NCBI GenBank assembly: GCA_015660615.1
Contig: DQKQ01000061.1
Location: forward strand, 1-5,548
Source: Flavobacteriales bacterium
GTDB lineage: Bacteria > Bacteroidota > Bacteroidia > Flavobacteriales_D > Sanyastnellaceae
DNA length: 5,548 nucleotides
Reading direction: 5' to 3'
Both the position numbers and the translations under genes were made by a program. Shown here one piece after another: positions 5,529 through 5,548 of this stretch. Below the pieces are notes generated by a model that saw only the letters and a program-made list of their open reading frames with translations, was not told where the DNA came from and ran no database searches. How positions within the stretch are numbered: position 1 is the stretch's first letter; every line of letters begins with the position of its first letter.

Positions 5529-5548
5529 CATCTTTGCTCAATATATGG
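5529..5548 (+). promoter_or_regulatory. Possible -7 box and start codon of a divergent gene at the right edge
   Basis: CATCTTTG (5529-5536) differs from TAnnTTTG only at the first base. It is followed after eight bases by an ATG at 5545-5547, one base before the window ends. The arrangement mirrors the methyltransferase promoter on the other strand. Nothing of the presumed protein can be read. Confidence 0.3.

Overview
The window looks like chromosomal DNA of an aerobic member of the Bacteroidota (Flavobacteriales or Cytophagales-like). Three things point there: a carboxypeptidase-D-like domain fused to the N-terminus of a TonB-dependent receptor, promoter -7 boxes of the TAnnTTTG type instead of E. 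coli-like -10 boxes, and a general lack of Shine-Dalgarno sequences before the start codons. Base composition is moderately AT-rich. No tRNA, rRNA, CRISPR array, insertion sequence or integrase is visible.

Layout from left to right. (1) 1-481, minus strand: the first 160 codons of a Trp/Tyr-rich integral membrane protein that runs off the left edge. It resembles a family of membrane proteins encoded beside succinate dehydrogenase subunits. (2) 482-819: an intergenic stretch holding a good minus-strand promoter, a doubtful Cys-containing small ORF, two perfect 12-bp palindromes and a possible plus-strand promoter. (3) 820-3918, plus strand: a tightly packed three-gene unit of a secreted HMA-domain protein, a second HMA-domain protein (probable lipoprotein) overlapping it by 25 nt, and an 813-residue TonB-dependent outer-membrane receptor starting 1 nt after the second stop codon. 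(4) 3932-5442, minus strand: a class I SAM-dependent methyltransferase followed 14 nt later by miaE, the tRNA ms2i6A hydroxylase. This pair converges on the receptor gene with a 13-nt gap. (5) 5443-5548: a divergent promoter region, probably serving the methyltransferase to the left and a gene whose ATG lies at the extreme right edge.

The plus-strand unit reads as a metal-handling module. The two HMA proteins share a CxxC loop and a C-terminal CCxYR motif. The receptor has its own vicinal Cys pair in the plug, a His/acidic loop near its N-terminus and a methionine-rich barrel loop. Copper is the best guess for the metal, but specificity is inferred. The minus-strand pair is an RNA-modification unit, with the methyltransferase substrate unknown. 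The window shows no functional link between the two units.
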